From assembly GCA_022059125.1 (NCBI GenBank), contig JAEUWY010000023.1, positions 2,480,001 through 2,544,000 on the forward strand: a stretch of 64,000 nt of DNA. Direction: 5' to 3'. Position numbers and translations under genes: made by a program. The notes beneath the pieces are model-generated. The model was not told where the DNA came from. It did not search any database and was given only the letters and a program-made list of their open reading frames with translations. The stretch comes from Corynespora cassiicola. Its lineage: Eukaryota; Ascomycota; Dothideomycetes; Pleosporales; Corynesporascaceae. Shown in pieces: positions 43,736-52,860 of this stretch (the stretch's first letter is position 1; every line of letters begins with the position of its first letter).

Positions 43736-44150
43736 TGGAAGGTTGGCGATGGATTCGTGTTGGACGGAGGTTCGGTCTAGAGAAGGGAACGCGTGCTGCG
43801 AAAGCGACGCGAGCTGACATCACGCGGTCACGCATTCATTAATGAACCCACCCGCGAACCCGCGGCAACCCCGCGTATCTCACCGACATAAGCACCTACA
43901 GTACGTTTGAAAAGGCCTAGTCTCGGTTACTCAATAGAATTGAATACATAAATATCAATAACTGGCCTGACTGTGGTTGCTAGTATCATGGTTACTTCGA
44001 TGCATCCCAGTCAATTGTTCAACGCGTACTTTAGCCATATGCCTAATCAGACGTGTTTCCATTCAACTTTTGAATTGCCATTGCACTATTTTTCGACATA
44101 TTTCATTTGACCCGCGGCTAATTCTAGACCCATCCTCAATGCTTTTAGCT
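43736..44150. other. Upstream region of MSH3
   Basis: 415 bp, AT-rich near 43930-44130; it includes the MSH3 promoter and the 3' region of the methyltransferase gene. An ACGCG motif (MluI cell-cycle-box-like) occurs at about 43789 and 43819, just upstream of the MSH3 start; its role in this species is inference. Confidence 0.4.
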
Positions 44151-45445
44151 CTATCTCGCAACACAGCAAAACTCGTTAGGTGATACGTCTGCGACATCCC
44201 CTTCGTAGCGGAACAGGTATATAAACACCGTCTCCTCACCAGTCTCTTCATCTCCAGGAAGTGGAAATACCAATTCATCCGCGCAAATCTTGAATTGAGC
44301 CTCCGACATCAAGTCAAAGAAAACCTCTTCCGTCGAATGTCTCTTCTTCATTGCAATGGCCACCAGAGCATCCGGGGATGCTTTGGTGAGTCGACGTAAA
44401 GTATTGACTAGTGCTGGGCTACAGTGATGGTGTTACTTACTCATAGTTTAGAGTGGGGATGGACGGAATTACCTGCTATCCGGGTTATACGTGCAATCTG
44501 CTGCGCATATGAAATCGAACTGCGCGCAATGTGGGCATTTTGACCAAGCGTTCAGGTCTTTGGGTATCTCTTCGTCCCAGTCGAGCTCGTGAAACTTCAA
44601 AGTCGTGCCCGTAGCAAGTTTCGCGTTGGCAATATTTCGCTGCGCAATCTCCTCTGCTTCAGCAAGATCAGTGAGCACGACGTCGGCTTCCTCTACCATT
44701 TGAGCCACCGATATACCAACCTGCTATTCATTAACAAGGATGTGCGAAAGGCATACAAAATTTGCTGACCATTCCACACCCAGTCCCTAACTCTAGCACT
44801 TGAAAGCGACCTTTGGTTCTGCGATTAGGCAGGGCTTGCGCAAGGGAGAAGGGCTTTTGCTCTCCAGCTACAAGGCGGTTTTCCAAGTGACAGCTCATTG
44901 TCAATCCAGCATCCCTAAACACCTTTAATAAACATCACTTCAGAGCATCAAAGAACGCTTTACCAGAGGTGACGGGCGATACTTTCGCCTGTCTCTTCGC
45001 GGATCTTGACTATTTGCCCATTGTCATATTGAAAACGCCGCTCGACCAGCTTTGCGGCTTCTTTGATACCATTCTGAAGACCGAGCGGTTCACTCCAGGC
45101 GGACACTATTCCACGTTGACCGTCTCCGTTCAGCCCATGGTACGTGTCATACAGAGTATTGGGCTCGCCAACCCCAACGCGGACTCTGAGAGCCGTGGCT
45201 GCCCGAGACTTACTGAACGGCAGGGTGATTGGAAGACTGCGCATGCCACCGGTCCATTTTGCGGTACTCCAGACGATGACTTCCTCATTGGATTCAGCAG
45301 ATCTTAGTTCGGCAGAAAGCACCACATCATGCGGGAGGAAGGAATCTCCCAGATCAGAGGTGACGGTGACTAAGCAGTAAATGTAGGGTTTTGCCGGATG
45401 CTTCTCAACAATACGAGGCGTCTTGAGGAAGCGCACATATCTCAT
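44151..45445 (-). CDS. METTL21-like lysine methyltransferase
   Basis: Four exons (45445-44964, 44914-44770, 44720-44473, 44418-44151) with introns of 49-54 nt; 380 residues. The SAM-binding core reads LELGTGCGMVGISVAQ (motif I), VVLTDL (post I), and FDFICAADCTYNPDS-PALVNTL, the motif IV/post IV stretch typical of seven-beta-strand protein methyltransferases of the METTL21/Efm group. The C-terminus is rich in acidic residues. Relatives methylate lysines on chaperones or translation factors; the target here is unknown. The N-terminal 160 residues form a fungal-specific extension. It is divergent from the gene at 45877. Confidence 0.85.
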
Positions 45446-45876
45446 AGCGGATTGGGGAAAACCATGTGAACAAAGAGACTAGCAAAGGATGCACAAGCTG
45501 TTGAGTCTTGCTGCACGTACTGCGGGGAGGGCGCAGTGCAAAAGAAAGCGCAGGCAATGGACGAGACGGAGCAGTGAGCCTGGACAAGCTTCAAGGCGGC
45601 GAATTCGGCAGCGTGTGGGACCGGGGTAGGTGATTGTGGGGGATCACGTGCAGGGCCCGTGCGTGCTTCATTAAACCCGACTGGTGTCAACTCCAGCCCA
45701 GATCCACACATCATCGCCCAACACCCTGCATCGACGGCCTCGCCCTCCCTTATCTTGTGACAGAACACATGCGCCCTCCGACCACGTAAACTCTCAATGC
45801 GCTCCCGCACCGCAGCGCGACTCCGCTGCTGCCACATCTTTCAGCCCCAGCCACCCGCCCACTGAGCATCGGCGCT
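45446..45876. promoter_or_regulatory. Divergent promoter, methyltransferase / conserved fungal protein
   Basis: 431 bp between two outward-reading genes; no TATA box was noticed. Confidence 0.4.
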
Positions 45877-47295
45877 ATGTATCGCCGCGGCGACCCACGC
45901 TGGAATCGAACTATTCAGAACGTCGCCGACACCATCGAGCACGCCAACGAGTCGGCCCAAGAGAACCTCTACAGTTTCACCCACCACTTCGTCAACCCGT
46001 GCGTGAATTCCATCACTCAGTGTCTAAACGCCTGCACTGCGCCATGCTTCCCTTCGCAGAATGATCGCCGGCGCAATCGCGGACGATCGCGGGGCCGCGC
46101 CGAACTCAGCTTCGATTTTTACGACGACTGGGAAGAGGATGAAAACGATGGACTGCTGGGCTGGGGGAATGATAACCTCGATCGCTTGCTGGGAAGTTCG
46201 AACAACTATGGCGCCGTGTCTCAGCCTGGTCGCCAGCGCGCCATGAGTTATGGCACGCGAAATCGCGACAGCAGATACAACGGGGCAAGGAGGAAGAGCG
46301 CTGTGCAGCCACATGACGGAGGTCCAGATCCGACGATCATACCGAGTTCCTCGTATTTTGGATTTCTGGGCAGGCTGCCCTTCAAGTTTGGTGGGAAAGT
46401 CCTGAGGTACAAGCCGTCTGCAGCCGATCTCATGGATCATCCGGGGCAATCGAGGAGAAGTTTCGAGCAAGAGCAACCTCTGATTGAGGAGAGTGATGAG
46501 GATTCACCACGAGCCAACGAAGCAAAGGTTCATAAACGGCAACGCAGTCAGACAAATGCGTCTGGACACACTACAGACTCTTTGAGCTCACGAGGCGACA
46601 TATTTCCAAGCGAAGACGAGCTGGAAGATGCAGTGCCTTTGGATGATGAATTCACCATGGCACTCGAGCGACGCACGACGGGCCAGTGGCACGACGACAC
46701 CAGTAGCGGGAAGACACGCTCGGCCAGCAGAAGCAAAAGGCCTGCCGCATCGCGTGTTTCTTCACGGACTGCATCTTCACGCAACACTGCCGACTCGGGC
46801 AGGAGAAGCGCAGATGACACGCCAATGAAGCGCTCGGCTTCGGGTACCATTGAGGAGGTGCCCACACTCTTGGACTTGAAGCAGGAGGAAGAGCGTCTTC
46901 GTGAAGAAGAAGAAGCCGAAGTTCAGCGGAAACGGTTCGAGGCGCAACAATTGGCCCTCAAACGTGGTTTAGCTTCTGATCAGCACTTACAGGTCAGGAC
47001 TCCGTCACCCGGCACGTCTGCCCCACGATCTCCCTCGCCAAGTATGGCGACTGTACAGCCAGCTACATCTCCATTAGCAGTTCCGCTCACTGCAGAGCAA
47101 ATTGCTCCATTTCCGCCACTCGAATCTCAGTCGATGCCAGATAGCGGCTCATTCCATGTCGATGAGTCGGACTACTCGAGCATAGCTCCCACACCTAACC
47201 GACCTCTATCATTGAAAGATGAGCCGAGGGAAATTGAGAATGACTCCAATTTCGTTCCGGCCAGATTGCCCCATTTTGACTCTCGGCCTGATTGA
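45877..47295 (+). CDS. Conserved fungal protein of unknown function
   Basis: Single exon, 472 residues. The N-terminal 60 residues contain a run with four cysteines (NPCVNSITQCLNACTAPCFPSQ) that could be lipid-modified or bind metal; a basic RRRNRGRSRGRAEL segment, an acidic aromatic patch (SFDFYDDWEEDENDGLLGWG), a region FLGRLPFKFGGKVLRYKPSAADL, and a long disordered Ser/Glu-rich C-terminus with a Glu-rich helix near 330-360 follow. The first half has the character of a conserved ascomycete family, but I know of no assigned function. No signal peptide or transmembrane helix was seen. Confidence 0.8.
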   Translation: MYRRGDPRWNRTIQNVADTIEHANESAQENLYSFTHHFVNPCVNSITQCLNACTAPCFPSQNDRRRNRGRSRGRAELSFDFYDDWEEDENDGLLGWGNDNLDRLLGSSNNYGAVSQPGRQRAMSYGTRNRDSRYNGARRKSAVQPHDGGPDPTIIPSSSYFGFLGRLPFKFGGKVLRYKPSAADLMDHPGQSRRSFEQEQPLIEESDEDSPRANEAKVHKRQRSQTNASGHTTDSLSSRGDIFPSEDELEDAVPLDDEFTMALERRTTGQWHDDTSSGKTRSASRSKRPAASRVSSRTASSRNTADSGRRSADDTPMKRSASGTIEEVPTLLDLKQEEERLREEEEAEVQRKRFEAQQLALKRGLASDQHLQVRTPSPGTSAPRSPSPSMATVQPATSPLAVPLTAEQIAPFPPLESQSMPDSGSFHVDESDYSSIAPTPNRPLSLKDEPREIENDSNFVPARLPHFDSRPD

Positions 47296-47923
47296 TAACC
47301 GCCAAGTCGAGGACGACCATCAGCCCTTTTTCCTTCATCGAGGTGATTAATCACCAGTGCTGAGGACCTTGTCGGCCCTATCGTGACCTGGAATGAATGC
47401 AGGTCATCATCAGAACGCTAGTCTCGAATGACCAGCCATTTCATAGAGGGCCTTTGATCTAAATCATCAAACTGATTTGGGCAGCCACGGATTTCAAGAC
47501 CATGCATTAGACATGTAGCGTTCTACCTCCAACTTGTTCCATTCATGCATTGCGGGGGATTGTTGACATCTGATTGCGCATTTTTGGCCCCTCAGATTGC
47601 CGCGGCTTCTAACGTGGATCTGGGTAGACATGCGAATAGAACGCTTTAATGAAGAGCGAACGATTACGAATTCCATCATATTCTGAAAGCCTTTCTTGGT
47701 ACGTGCAAGGGAATGAATGGCCCATGCAGAGACCTTTGGAGAAGTCGGAGTTTTGGTGCTTATCTCCTGTCTTATGTCCTACAATGCGGGGGATGTAGCG
47801 GAGATGCACATGAAGATGGGGCGACACGAGGCCGGGCATATAGTATTTAAATCGTTGGTTCAGTTGTCATTGAGTTACTACATTACAAGCCAGACATCTT
47901 AACAATCCATCACCACCACCACC
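47296..47923. other. Intergenic spacer
   Basis: 628 bp with the 3' region of the previous gene and the promoter of the SDR-like gene. No gene was seen. Confidence 0.5.
47844..47851 (+). promoter_or_regulatory. TATA-like box of the SDR-like gene
   Basis: TATTTAAA about 75 bp before the start codon. Confidence 0.5.
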
Positions 47924-49036
47924 ATGACTTCTCCCCCACCAGCCGCCCACCCCAAAATCCTCCTCACAGGCGCCACCGGCTACATTGGCGGCACCGTCCT
48001 GACCCACCTCCTCACCTCGCCCTCGTCCCCACTCCCACCCTCCGCCACCATAACCTGCCTCCTCCGCGACCCCTCTCGCGCCTCGCTCCTCACCTCCACC
48101 CACGGCCCCTGCGTCCAACCCGCCCTCTACGCCGGCCTCGACGACCTCGCCGCCACCACCGCCCTCGCCTCCGCCCACGACATCGCCATAAACACCACTC
48201 CGGGCTACCACCCCGCCTCCGCCCTGGCCCTGGTCCGCGGGCTCGCGCTGCGCAAGCAGAGAACCGGGCGGCGCGTGTGGATGCTGCACACGTCTGGGAC
48301 GTCGAATCTCGGGGACCGGGCGGTGTCCGGGGCGTGGGTGCATGGTGGAGGCCAAGGGGAGATACGCGAGTTTGACGATGTGGCGGATGATGTGTATGGG
48401 TTTGAGAAGATGCGGGAGGAGGGGCATGCGTATGCGCAGCGCGGGGCGGAGCTTGCGGTCGTGAAGTTGGGGGTGGAGCTTGGGGTGGATACGCTGGTGG
48501 TTATGAGTCCGACCATCTATGGTGTGGGAACGGGGCTGTTCAACAGAATCAGTATCCAGATCCCGGCGTATATCCGTTGCGTTTTGGATAATGGATATGC
48601 GGTTGTGGCGGGCGAGGGGTTGGGGCGGTGGGATCATGTTCATGTGGAGGATTTGGCGGATCTGTATGGGATTTTGGTGAGGGAGGTGGTCAAGGATGGG
48701 GGGATGGCATTGCCGAGTGGTAAGAAGGGGATTGTTTTCAGTGCGAATGGGAGGCATTCGTGGTTGGAGGTTGCACAGGGAGCAGCGGATGCTTGCTACG
48801 AAGCGGGTAAAACTAGAGAGAGACGGGTGGAGAAGGTCACTCTTGCGGAAGCGGCAGAAAAGCTGTCTTCATATTTGGGCCAAGTTGATGAGATGAACGT
48901 GGAGATTGGACTGTCGAGTTCCTCGTTGACCGTCTCGAGCGTGGCAAGAGCCTTGGGGTGGAAGCCGGCGAGAGGAGATGAAGCGTGGAGACGAGGATTT
49001 TGTGACGATCTCATAATGTTATTAGACAAGACGTAA
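47924..49036 (+). CDS. Atypical short-chain dehydrogenase / NAD-dependent epimerase-like protein
   Basis: Single exon, 370 residues. The N-terminal Rossmann loop is LLTGATGYIGGTV (about residues 14-26). HTSGTSNLGD follows where extended SDRs have their catalytic Ser/Thr region, and MSPTIYGVGTGLFN matches the substrate-side segment of epimerase-like proteins, with DHVHVEDLADLYGIL behind it. The usual YxxxK motif was not seen, so dehydrogenase or epimerase activity is uncertain and NmrA-like cofactor sensing is possible. The 5' third uses almost only C-ending codons and the rest G-ending codons. The stop lies 33 bp from the stop of the convergent CSA gene. Confidence 0.85.
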   Translation: MTSPPPAAHPKILLTGATGYIGGTVLTHLLTSPSSPLPPSATITCLLRDPSRASLLTSTHGPCVQPALYAGLDDLAATTALASAHDIAINTTPGYHPASALALVRGLALRKQRTGRRVWMLHTSGTSNLGDRAVSGAWVHGGGQGEIREFDDVADDVYGFEKMREEGHAYAQRGAELAVVKLGVELGVDTLVVMSPTIYGVGTGLFNRISIQIPAYIRCVLDNGYAVVAGEGLGRWDHVHVEDLADLYGILVREVVKDGGMALPSGKKGIVFSANGRHSWLEVAQGAADACYEAGKTRERRVEKVTLAEAAEKLSSYLGQVDEMNVEIGLSSSSLTVSSVARALGWKPARGDEAWRRGFCDDLIMLLDKT

Positions 49037-49069
49037 AGACGCGAGGAGCTCAGTCTTTTTGATACGTGT

Positions 49070-50434
49070 TCATGATATGCCACCAAAGGTGACAGGCCTC
49101 TTGGTGAGGCCTTGATAGATATCGTCCAGTACTCCTCTCTTCCGTTTCTTGTCTTCTTCCTTTGCCTCCATTTCCTGCTCTTCTTCTTCGTCGAGATCTG
49201 CGTCTTCCGCCGTTCTCGGCTTCCACGCAGATATACTCCCATCTGAATGGGCAGAGTACATTTCAACGTCGTGTGCCCGCCACGCCAAGGCATTGACTCT
49301 TTCCCTGGTATTGCGTTGACTATTGCTTGATGCTTCGGCGACTGGCTTATGCTGCTCTGGTCGTTTCAGACGGCGAATGAGCTTCCCTTCGAAGAGCTCA
49401 TACCCAAGAATCTCATTTCGGTTGGGGTAGAACATGACGTCTTGCTCCGTCAATGAATGTAGGGCAGGTACAAGCAGCGGAATGCGAGGTGCCAACCCCG
49501 AGTTTCTGATCATGGGCCCGAAGTTGACGAGGGTATTGGCGCCTGTGTCGGTATCCCAAACGCGAATTCGATCATCATGCCCACACGTGACAACATGCTT
49601 ACCGTCCTCTGTCCATACGATGCCGTTGACCGGCCCTCTGTGTGCTTTGCCAAGGGCGTAGTTCCCAGTAAACGAAGACGATGGCTTCTCCAGGACACCA
49701 ATAGAGTCTTCCAAATCGAGAAGACCGAGCTGGCTGTTACCGCGCCTAACATCCCAGAATCGTACGCTCCCATCCGTACCTCCGCTTGCGAGAACATTTT
49801 CTCTTACAGGGCTCCAGGCGGTGCTGAGCACTGCCCCTGTGTGTCCGGCGAGCGAGTGAGAGCTTGCTCCCGATCGCAAGTCTACAAGACGCACGATCGA
49901 ATGCTGCGTCCCACAGGCAACAAGGAGATGTGGAGCGATGGGCGACAAGGCAATGTTATAAACCACCGAGTCGAGATTGAACGATGCTGAAGGTACCATG
50001 GTCTCGGACGAGTATATCTTGACATGGTGGTCGTAGGATGACGTGAGGAAGGCAAGGCTATCAAACGGATAAAAGGCAACTTGTGTTATGCCCAACCTAT
50101 GCTCCTTGGCGGACCTCTCAATGAATGACAACGGTGTATAGGAAGGCTGCCTGTCGGACGGCTGCTGGTCGGCTTCGAGATCCCATATAGCGACGGAGGA
50201 GTCTGCGCCTCCAGACAGCAGATATCGCCCTTCAAACTTGTCGATGGCAAGTGCATTGACACCAGAGGTATGCGCCGGCGGAAGTTCGCTGTATTCGTCG
50301 GCCGGTAGCTGTTCGCTGAAGGTCACGGAGGGGGCTGGCTGGAGCGCATAGACGAGGCGCGAGGTCGCAGCACGTCGGAAGGCATCATGAGGGCTAAAGC
50401 CGTACGAGCGGTCGAGAATGAGTTGCGCGGTCAT
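49070..50434 (-). CDS. ERCC8: WD40 repair protein CSA/ERCC8 (Rad28-like)
   Basis: Single exon, 454 residues. About seven WD40 repeats are visible, with clear ends at SSVAIWDL, HHVKIYSS, SIVRLVDLRSG, GSVRFWDVRRG, DRIRVWDTDTG and GSISAWKPR. The HTSGVNALAIDKFEGRYLLSGGADSSVAIWD start is typical for the Cockayne syndrome A protein. CSA is the substrate receptor of a Cul4-DDB1 ubiquitin ligase in transcription-coupled nucleotide excision repair; yeast Rad28 is the counterpart. The C-terminus is an acidic-basic tail (DEEEEQEMEAKEEDKKRKR). It is divergent from the gene at 50650 and nearly touches the SDR-like gene at its 3' end. Confidence 0.88.
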   Translation of the reverse strand: MTAQLILDRSYGFSPHDAFRRAATSRLVYALQPAPSVTFSEQLPADEYSELPPAHTSGVNALAIDKFEGRYLLSGGADSSVAIWDLEADQQPSDRQPSYTPLSFIERSAKEHRLGITQVAFYPFDSLAFLTSSYDHHVKIYSSETMVPSASFNLDSVVYNIALSPIAPHLLVACGTQHSIVRLVDLRSGASSHSLAGHTGAVLSTAWSPVRENVLASGGTDGSVRFWDVRRGNSQLGLLDLEDSIGVLEKPSSSFTGNYALGKAHRGPVNGIVWTEDGKHVVTCGHDDRIRVWDTDTGANTLVNFGPMIRNSGLAPRIPLLVPALHSLTEQDVMFYPNRNEILGYELFEGKLIRRLKRPEQHKPVAEASSNSQRNTRERVNALAWRAHDVEMYSAHSDGSISAWKPRTAEDADLDEEEEQEMEAKEEDKKRKRGVLDDIYQGLTKRPVTFGGIS

Positions 50435-50649
50435 GCGAGACTACATGCTTTGGTAGATGAATCGAGAGTCGGCGCGGAGAGCCCGGGGAGCTATGGCCAG
50501 TGGTTCGCTAGGTACGTCACCCACCGCCAAGCTCAGCCATAGCGCCTCATTTAGTTTTCCCTGGGACAGCGGTAGCTGAGCCGGTCCTTCAGGCATTTAT
50601 TCCCAGCACAAACCAGGCCCTCTCTGCAGACTCGGCAATCGCCCTCGAT

Positions 50650-51328
50650 ATGATTGTCACCCGAGGATATTACGGAACCTTTAAGCGCCCGCCCTCGGAA
50701 ACCTCGGGCGACGAAAGCGGCCAGTCTCCAGGAGCCTCCAAAAGCCAAACAACTCTATACGATGCTGTGGCGGGTGAGTGTGCTGTATAGGGTGTGAGGC
50801 TACAGTACTAAGTAGCTTCCAGGTAGAGCTTCCGCAGATGGCCTGATCGATTCGCAAAATCCAAATCTCAAAGGAAACCAGCCTCTCCGGCCCGACGAAG
50901 TCCTGTTCAAGCAAGGCAATGCGCCGACCCGATACGAAGAAACCGACTGCTACTTTGCGCACGAGAATCTCCCACAGGGCCAGCGTCTTCCGAGTGGAGA
51001 TCTCCTGGAAGCACTGCATGCATACATGTCCAACTACTATGCTAAGAGCCAAGAGCAGGGCGGCCGGAAAGTGTGGAAATGCATGGACGAAACGGCACTC
51101 ATTGCGCTGGGGATATTGATGGAAGAGACTGCCAAAGAGGCTTTGGGAGCAACCGGTGACCTCGCATTTCTCGAAGGGGCCGATGAAGACGAAGAAGCGT
51201 CCACGGAGGGGCCCCGGCCATCTCAGTCTGCCACTCAGCGCTCACAACAGGGTATGCCTATGCAAGACAAAGACGCACCCTCTTCGGACGATTCATCCTC
51301 CCTCTCCTCATCAGTAGAGTCGGATTGA
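50650..51328 (+). CDS. Conserved fungal protein, function not recognised
   Basis: Two exons (50650-50773, 50823-51328) with a 49-nt GTGAGT..CCAG intron; 209 residues. Beginning MIVTRGYYGTFKRPPSE, it has a central helical region RPDEVLFKQGNAPTRYEETDCYFAHENLP, followed by SGDLLEALHAYMSNYY and MDETALIALGILMEETAKEALG, and an acidic Ser-rich tail. The frame continuity across the splice and the ordered middle part argue for a real gene. I could not name the family. It shares a 215-bp divergent promoter with CSA. An additional upstream exon is possible. Confidence 0.72.
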
Positions 51329-51605
51329 TTGCACCATGTCCAAGGACCGGGAAATAGAGCTACATGAGGCGACAAATGAGCCCAATAAAACCGAGTAGTG
51401 CTCAATCACCCAAGATGAATGGCACTCCACGGCATCGAGGGCTGCGAGGGGCACTTGCTTGCGGCTGCCTTTGGTAAAGCCGGTTTGCTTGGCGCGACGG
51501 CTGAGGAAGGTACGTTGTGCAGCCCTTCCACGCTCTTGAGCCAGATCCTCCTCGGACACCCCATTACACATTTCACCCGAGAGCCTCCATCTTCCGACTG
51601 GAGTC

Positions 51606-52365
51606 ATGGTGGGGCCTGGCCTACATCGCCTGTTGCTGTGCACTCACAAGACCAAAGGCTCCCAAGACCACGACCAATGCTGCCAAACAGGCCACCATCC
51701 TCGCATGGTTCCACAAGACTGCCATAGCCCACAGCATCAAGGATCTTGAAAAGGCACTGCCTTCTGTCGCTTCAATCAATGGGATGCAGGTCAAGGACTA
51801 CCTGCAAGCACTTTCGGATGACAACAAGATTCGCGTGGAAAAGATTGGTAGTGGAAACTGGTACTGGAGCTTCCCGAGCGATGAGATCAAGGCCAAGGAG
51901 GTTGCACTCGAGAAGGCCCAAGACGATCACACCAAAGCAAAAACGATTGTCGACGAGCTTCAACGCAAGGTAGACGAGGCTGGCACCGCACGTTCAGAGT
52001 ATGACGAGCTGCTCGTAGAGACAGGTACTTCATTCTGGTCATCACTGGCTGCTTATGCTGACTGAGAAAAAGGTGGCAACCGCAAGACGCTCATTAGCAA
52101 GCATACGGATCTGAGCAGGGAACTCGACAAGCTTCGACAGGAGCTGGCCTCATACAGCGAGCAAGATCCCGTCGAGATGGACAAGAAGAAGGCCGAGACG
52201 CAGAAATTCAAAGACGAGACAGAAAAGTACACAGATCAGATTCTTAGCATGGAAGGCTGGTTCAAGACGACAACCGGCAGCGACAGGGAGCAGATGCTGC
52301 AGATCAAACAAATGTGCTATGGGGACGATTTCGACGAGGACGAGGGTGGCTTGCGTGAGCTATGA
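51606..52365 (+). CDS. MND1: Meiotic recombination protein Mnd1
   Basis: Proposed exons: 51606-51608 (the ATG alone), 51658-52024 and 52073-52365, giving 220 residues, the usual length. The product starts MAPKTTTNAAKQATILAWFH, then IKDLEKALPSVASINGMQVKDYLQAL (winged-helix domain), IGSGNWYWSFPSDE, two coiled-coil stretches rich in Lys/Glu, and ends EDEGGLREL. With Hop2, Mnd1 stimulates Dmc1/Rad51 strand invasion in meiosis. The initiator-only first exon rests on one splice choice (GTGGGG..CAAAG, 49 nt); without it the frame would extend upstream to 51517 through non-conserved sequence. The later exons are firm. Confidence 0.82.
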
Positions 52366-52860
52366 ACAGCCACAGCCTTCGAGCCTAATAATTGCCCTGC
52401 GCGGAGAAATGGGAAATGTGAGGCGGTGGTATCGAAACACGGGTGGGAAGAGATAGCAATGCTATATTCCATGACCTGCATGGCCATCCCCAAATGACCG
52501 CATAACAGTGCCTCCCTTGGAAGCGGGCTGTGTGGAATCGAGTATTTGAGTCATTCAGATGATTCATTTCGAATCACCGAAGCACCTGGCAAGTTGATGA
52601 CTGTGCGTGCCTGTCGCGGTGCCCGAATGTGGCTGGAGCGTGGCCCAAGCGCCATTCGCTACTGGTCGAGCTGTACTCTCTCTGCTTTCACAACGTCGTC
52701 GTCTATCAAACCCTTTTGCGTCCCTCGCTATAAAGCCCTCCTCCTTCACTCCCCGTCACCTCTCCATACCCAATCCCAGCTTTCGAGAGAGCTCGATTGT
52801 ACATATCACTACTTCTTCTCTCTTTTTTCTTTCTTCATAGACAATTTTTCGATACCCCGC
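52366..52860. other. MND1-HEL2 spacer and HEL2 leader
   Basis: 495 bp. The reading frame of the next gene stays open back to 52546, but these codons lie across a TATA box and a CT-rich tract, so this is read as promoter and leader. Confidence 0.5.
52739..52745 (+). promoter_or_regulatory. TATA box of HEL2
   Basis: TATAAAG about 120 bp before the chosen start, followed by a CT-rich stretch at 52810-52840 typical of fungal transcription start regions. Confidence 0.55.

Noticed and set aside
52546..52860. N-terminal extension of HEL2 by 105 codons
   Set aside because: The interval holds a TATA box and CT-rich start region, and the translation is unrelated to the RGG-rich N-terminus.
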